The notes under the pieces: model-generated
Seen by the model: only the letters and a program-made list of their open reading frames with translations
Database searches by the model: none
What the model was told of the DNA's origin: nothing
NCBI GenBank assembly: GCA_029532415.1
Contig: JAQOTA010000047.1
Coordinates: 930,001-994,000, forward strand
Reading direction: 5' to 3'
Source of the DNA: Marasmius tenuissimus
Taxonomy: Eukaryota > Basidiomycota > Agaricomycetes > Agaricales > Marasmiaceae
DNA length: 64,000 nucleotides
Shown here: piece by piece, positions 59,475 through 64,000 of the stretch
Numbering within the stretch: position 1 is the first letter of the stretch
Layout of the letters: every line of letters begins with the position of its first letter
Made by a program: the position numbers and the translations under genes

Positions 59475-61842
59475 ATGACGATAAAGCATTGCAATGTCAA
59501 AGATCTATATGGCCTTTGTTCAACCTCGATGTCTTCCTCGTCCGCCTCACATGAAATACCTCCACAAACCCGAATTTTCCTACTCACGTATGCCATATCG
59601 ATGATCACCACTCAAATGCGTACGGATACACTACCCTATGACCGCGAACTGGTCGCGATATATGTGGCACTAGATATTGCCACCGAGTCCGAAAAGGTGG
59701 AGGAAAAGGAGCGGCTGGCTCATGACTAGGACTCTTTGGCTACGCTTCTCACAGGCAGTGATAATGATGCTAGGGTCGCTGCGGTCGTCAGAGGTCACAA
59801 CGAAAGGGACTCGTCATCCATTCTCCTGATGACTAGCTTGTCCAAAGACACAGTCATTACGAATCATCCAAAGTGAGTACTGACCTATTTTATTCAATTC
59901 GTATATCACACGTCACAGGCCTCTCCGCATACGAAAATTTTTCGTATGGTCACGTAGTCACAGGGGGTCATACGAAATGTCCCGGTATGTGACAAAACTT
60001 GCAGTAAGCTTAAAAAGCCAAAAAATGACCCCTTCTGGAATTTTCGTGCCCAAGCCAGGTGTTTTCTGTGAATTACCGCGGACGGCAGCCTCGCCTGCCG
60101 CCATTCTCCCCACTCCTCCACCCCAAGCCCCCGTCGACACGAAAGTGGCGTACGAACTTTCGTTTTTGTCACAGGTCACTCGGAGGAATTTGCCTCCTAT
60201 ACGAATGTTCCCCAGCAAACTTTTTGGTCACACACAAAACCCCATACGAATTGATTAAAATAGGTCAGTATCTCGGTAGTCACAACCAGACCCCCCGCCC
60301 CGTAACTCCTCTTCAGCTCAGACTTCGTTGAATATTCCAATACTCTCGTTGAACTTCTCCGATCTTACGCACAGAACTTACACAATGAACTGATCCTCAA
60401 GAAGCTGGTCAAACACATCTACAAGCACCGCTGTGCGGCGTTGAAGCACCACGCAAGATCGCTTTTGGCAGCATTTCCCAAAGGAGATTGTCTAGTCAAA
60501 TTGTATTCGAGCGAGGGGAAATGGCCGCCTCTAAGGAAATCGTTATCAAGACAAGTAGCCATCTTTGTCAGGCAACTCCATTGAAAAGAGGAACTTCATT
60601 CATTAGCGTTTGAAGAACCAAACTTCCTAGTCTTACGAGAAGAGACTCTCGCCTCCCCCTTGCTTCTCATTCATTGGGTCGTTGCTGTGATCATACAAGA
60701 TCGAAATGCCGACGTCTCGGAGGAAGAACATGTTCACGATTGCTGCGTGTTGTTGAAGGAAATTATCGAGGCTGTTCCATCTCGATATTGGTATCTGGAA
60801 GCGGTCGGGGATTATTTGTATGGTCAGTGCGCCTCTTGATTAGGACTGGATCATAGTGTGACATTCCAACTACGCAGGGTGCTATACCGACGTTTACCTG
60901 AATACAGATTGGAACATCTCCGTAGAGTCACCGAGCGAACTTGACCCAGGTATTAAAACCACAATATCTCGAGACCGCTCCGATACTCACATCTTTTTCT
61001 GCGGGAAGCTGTCAGCATCTTCCTCAAAGGTATCGCATCGTTTTACAAGTACGAAGCCGCTCGACGTGCGCTGGTCATACACCCTTTCTGCAAGCGGAAA
61101 GCCCCCGTCAAACTCGTTTTTGTCGAACTCGAACGCCAGGATTCGATCAAGCCGTCACCTGAAGCACTCGGGCTACTGATGAAGTCATGGGGCCTACCAT
61201 CTGCTATGGACAAGTATTTGCCCTCTGCCGAGTCTACGACTTACATTCCTCACTGTACTGCTGCTGCCATAGCTGCGTATGCATATTCCAGGACAGACAC
61301 CGATGCCGCACGAACAAGCAAGTCCCCGCCCCCCGAGAGCCTCCAAAGCTTTTATTCTGGGATCTCCGGATTGGTGCGCTTTAACTTTCGTGAACGTTTG
61401 AAAGGAAAGCGCCATACTGATTGGGTATTCGCTCCAGCCGCGAAACTCCCCCCAGGCGGATTGGGCTCTCACGATTGGTACATCGAATGCGTGCTGCCAA
61501 GCATGTTCTCTCCTTCGTGGGACGCTTGAGCGGACACTTGGCATTGGGATGAATATCGCTTCGATGGGACATTCAGAATGGTCACCGTGGTGGGCTCCCG
61601 GTTGGCTCCCTGACCATATACTCAGGCAAATGCAGCCGTTCTTACTCCAGCTGCTCCGCGACTTCCTCGAGCGTCTTGATCTTGGCGACAGCTCTAGCAG
61701 CGATGGTGATTCGCCAGTACTGGAATCCCCTACCGAGGAGGCTTTGGATACCAACTTCGCCGCTTTCAGCATCAACGCTCCATATGATCCCGAGCGTCCT
61801 TTAGGCAAAGGTCTGCTGCTGAGTAGCTCTGTAGTTCTCTGA
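59475..61842 (+). CDS. Hypothetical multi-exon protein, family not recognised
   Basis: Protein-like exons line up on the plus strand. They are MTIKHCNVKDLYGLCSTSMS and RIFLLTYAISMITTQM (59475-59690), DSLATLLTGSDNDARVAAVV (to about 59872), SDFVEYSNTLVELLRSYAQN (60320-60560), FEEPNFLVLREETLASPLLL and LKEIIEAVPSRYWYLEAVGD (60608-60820), a short exon near 60880-60950, and SIFLKGIASFYKYEAARRAL and LVFVELERQDSIKPSPEALG (61010-61440). The last exon has MGHSEWSPWWAPGWLPDHIL and a Ser/Asp-rich end at 61842. The joins at about 59698 (a 39-base intron or a stop) and 61440-61500 are uncertain. The large intron after 59873 holds a MITE. The predicted protein is mostly helical with no signal peptide. No catalytic motif was found. 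Confidence 0.5.
59880..60268. mobile_element. MITE with 25-bp terminal inverted repeats and TA target duplication
   Basis: The left end CTGACCTATTTTATTCAATT... matches the reverse complement of the right end over about 25 bases with one difference. TA dinucleotides flank it at 59878-59879 and 60269-60270, as expected for Tc1/mariner-type insertion. Its length is 389 bases with no transposase frame. Inside are further short repeats of CATACGAA and GTCACA. It sits right behind a splice donor (AAA|GTGAGTA). Removing it leaves a short intron that joins NHP to SDFVEYSN in frame. Confidence 0.85.
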
Positions 61843-62166
61843 AAGTGTCTTTTCTTTCTTACTTTGTCTGCTTCGCATGTTCGTTTCCCTTGTGATTTGT
61901 AAATCTGATCCTTATTCTTGTTCTGCATCCATACTGTTTTGTAACGCACCAAGAATCTTCTACAGTGTCCAGTAAGGTGCTAAGTTACGTGTGCTCCATG
62001 TCTATATGTGGACGGATGATCATAGGCGGGTTTTATTAGTCAGCCAATCTGAATTGTTTCATCGGTTCAATGCTGGCATCAACGGGCCCTGCCAAGCCTG
62101 CCTGGCGACGATGGGCGCAGACTGCAGTCATCTTTTGGGGGTGATTATTCCACGACCGTCATCGTC
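61843..62166. other. Intergenic, promoter of the second Zn2Cys6 gene
   Basis: No coding sequence recognised. Confidence 0.5.
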
Positions 62167-64000
62167 ATGCAAGAAGATGGAATACCACTCAAGAAACGGA
62201 GGCTACAGAACGCTTGTGACGAGTGTAAGAGGCGAAAAGGTGCGAGTTCTGCAGGATGATTTGATGTTTGTCAGATATTGATGGAGTTCATGATGCCATC
62301 TAGTCAAATGTAGGTGGAATTAATCACACTCGAAGACTTGAGGCTCATGAACTCTGAAGGCGATAGTGCGGAAATGCCAGGAACTGCTTGCTCTACTTGT
62401 TTGGCGTTTGGGACAGAGTGCACACATGTACGCGCCCTGTCGCAGAAGGTACACCACATATGAGTATACCATCATACCAATCACACTCATAAGCCATGTA
62501 CAGAAGCGCGGACCCCCCAAAGGGTAGGATTTACTCCCCCCACAATTCCATTCACATTCTTAACGGGAGTTTTGAACTCCAACAGAACCCCCCGAGGAAC
62601 AAAAAGTATTCAGTGTATTGTCAGGACAATCCTATCCACGTCAAAACCGTATATTGTACCAGAGAACACAGAAGAGACGCTTCTAATCCTCAAGGAACTG
62701 GCCAACCGCGTCGCTTATCTGGAGGAACAATCAGAGGCTCACAAAAAAAGGATGCGTGGCTGGCGAAGCTTAGCAACGGACTCCGAGTCCTCAGCAGCAA
62801 GTGGACCACCTCGACCGCCGATCAATACCTACTTCTCACCAGCTTACACGCCTACTCATGTGGAGAGCGGGATTGGGCGCGAAGAAAAGGATAACGATTC
62901 GTCTACTGCGGATTTGGTGAAGGCAGTTGTGAATCAATTAGCGATCAGCACCGGGCCAGACCCTTCCTGCTCGCAAACGGAGGATCTCGAACAGCATTCG
63001 AGAGACTCTGAGAGCAACACAGTCCCTTGGAGCGGAACCAGTACCTCTGGGCCGGGAACTAGCAATACATGGCCGTATGGGAAAGGACAAGAGTCCGTAA
63101 ACACGCCGGCTCGTCAAAATCGGAGGAAGGAGTTTTGGAGTGTTCTTTCGGTGAGCCCGCAGCTTATTTTCTTGTCAGGCCCAGTTACCGATACTTATCG
63201 TTTGTTTTGTTCAGTGGCAAGTCATGGCGGGAACTCAAGACCCCTCCAACTCGCTGATGTACCACAGATACACATTCCCTCCCCCTGATCTCCTCCCGAC
63301 GCTGATATCACTCTATTTCACACATGTTCATCCCATATACCCTGTTCTTCACAAGGCTATATTTGAACAGAGTGTGAAGGAGGGCCTACAACACAGAGAC
63401 GTATTTTTTTCAAGTGCGTTGTTAGCGGTATGCGCTCTGGGCTCGAGGTATTGTTCGGACTTCCGAGTTCTCGAGGACAACGACGGAATCGAAGGATACC
63501 GAGGCTTCAACAACCGAAGCAATGGTCGTTCTAAGTCAAGGATCAGCGCAGGATGGAAGTGGTTTAGGCAGATTAGGTTGACCAGGTTGGAGCTTGGGAC
63601 GAAACCGTCATTGTATGAATTGCAGATGTATTGCGTATGTCCTTCTGCTACTTGTTGCCCGTCTCGCATAAACCTGTTGACCACAACGAACAGCTCGCTA
63701 CCTACTTCCTACAAGGCACATCCAATGCTGGAGCGTGCTGGGATCTGCTTGGAATTGGAGCTAGGCTGGCCCAGAATTTGGGAATCCATCGGAAGCGCCC
63801 CGCTAACCTGCGTCCTCCAGTATCGACACCATCCTCGGGCCCGAGTTTGAATCCCTTAGCAGAGTCGCAACTCTGGAGTCGAGCGTTTTGGGCGTTAGTC
63901 AGCTCAGATGTAGTGATGAGTACATTTATGGGCACGCCGAGGGCGATTCATAGGGATGAGTAAGTTCGGTACATCTTTCCATTCTTCCCTCCCTCTCTGA
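62167..64000 (+). CDS. Zn2Cys6 transcription factor, copy 2 (cut by window end)
   Basis: The start is MQEDGIPLKKRRLQNACDEC. As in copy 1, the zinc cluster is interrupted by a 6-base microexon (62304-62309, TCAAAT) that supplies V-K before CDSAEMPGTACSTCLAFGTE. The linker (RGPPKGTPRGTKSIQ), coiled coil (ILKELANRVAYLEEQSEAHK), disordered part and middle domain (YHRYTFPPPDLLPTLISLYF, HPIYPVLHKAIFEQSVKEGL, ARLAQNLGIHRKR, FWALVSSDVVMSTFMGTPRA) are all clear. Protein identity to copy 1 looks high throughout, so the duplication is recent. The gene continues past 64000. No break was seen in the visible part. Confidence 0.9.

Noticed and set aside
61194..61952. 252-residue open frame on the minus strand
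   Set aside because: It lies opposite exons of the plus-strand gene 59475-61842, which have splice sites and protein-like composition. The minus frame shows no family features.

Overview
This window is from a nuclear fungal genome, most likely a mushroom-forming basidiomycete (Agaricomycetes). Genes are split by many short introns of about 50-60 bases with GT-AG ends. There is an intronless nuclear tRNA-Ile. The families are typical of Agaricomycetes: a GH76 mannanase with a C-terminal membrane anchor, EF-hand proteins with a fungal helical N-domain, NACHT STAND proteins, Zn2Cys6 regulators and F-box proteins. No bacterial, rRNA or CRISPR signal was seen. Products below were joined by hand across introns by matching frame, splice sites and family pattern, so exon edges are predictions.

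Layout, left to right. 0-6.5 kb: a fold-back repeat element, a GH76 gene (-), a repeat block and a decayed SRPK-like kinase (-). 7-12 kb: a long EF-hand/ZZ-like gene (+) ending in a block of degenerate tandem repeats whose sister lies at 4.6-5.1 kb. 12-16.5 kb: an UNC93-like transporter (-) and an SMN orthologue (-). 16.5-19.2 kb has no recognised gene. 19.2-23.6 kb: three tandem PaaI-like hotdog thioesterases (-). 24-29.9 kb: a Ser-rich protein (-), COA6 (-) and GET2 (+). 31.3-35.6 kb: a MYND protein (-), a truncated pseudogene copy of the EF-hand gene (+) and an F-box protein (+). 35.9-37.9 kb: tRNA-Ile(AAT) (-) and an RGG-repeat protein (+). 40.3-44.6 kb: a calpain (+) and a FabG-like SDR (-). 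45.5-53.4 kb: a NACHT STAND receptor (+), a CTR copper transporter (+) and cullin-4 (+). 53.8-64 kb: two paralogous Zn2Cys6 regulators (+), the second cut by the window end. Between them lie unrecognised genes, one carrying a small TA-flanked MITE in an intron.

Two themes stand out. Housekeeping genes (SMN1, COA6, GET2, CUL4, CTR copper transporter) alternate with young duplicated accessory families (thioesterase triplet, EF-hand pair, Zn2Cys6 pair). The accessory genes come with decay (kinase, EF-hand copy 2) and small non-autonomous repeats. The most checkable new observations are a 6-base microexon that encodes part of the zinc cluster in both Zn2Cys6 paralogues, the TA-flanked MITE directly after a splice donor, and the short N/Q-rich leader of the NACHT receptor.
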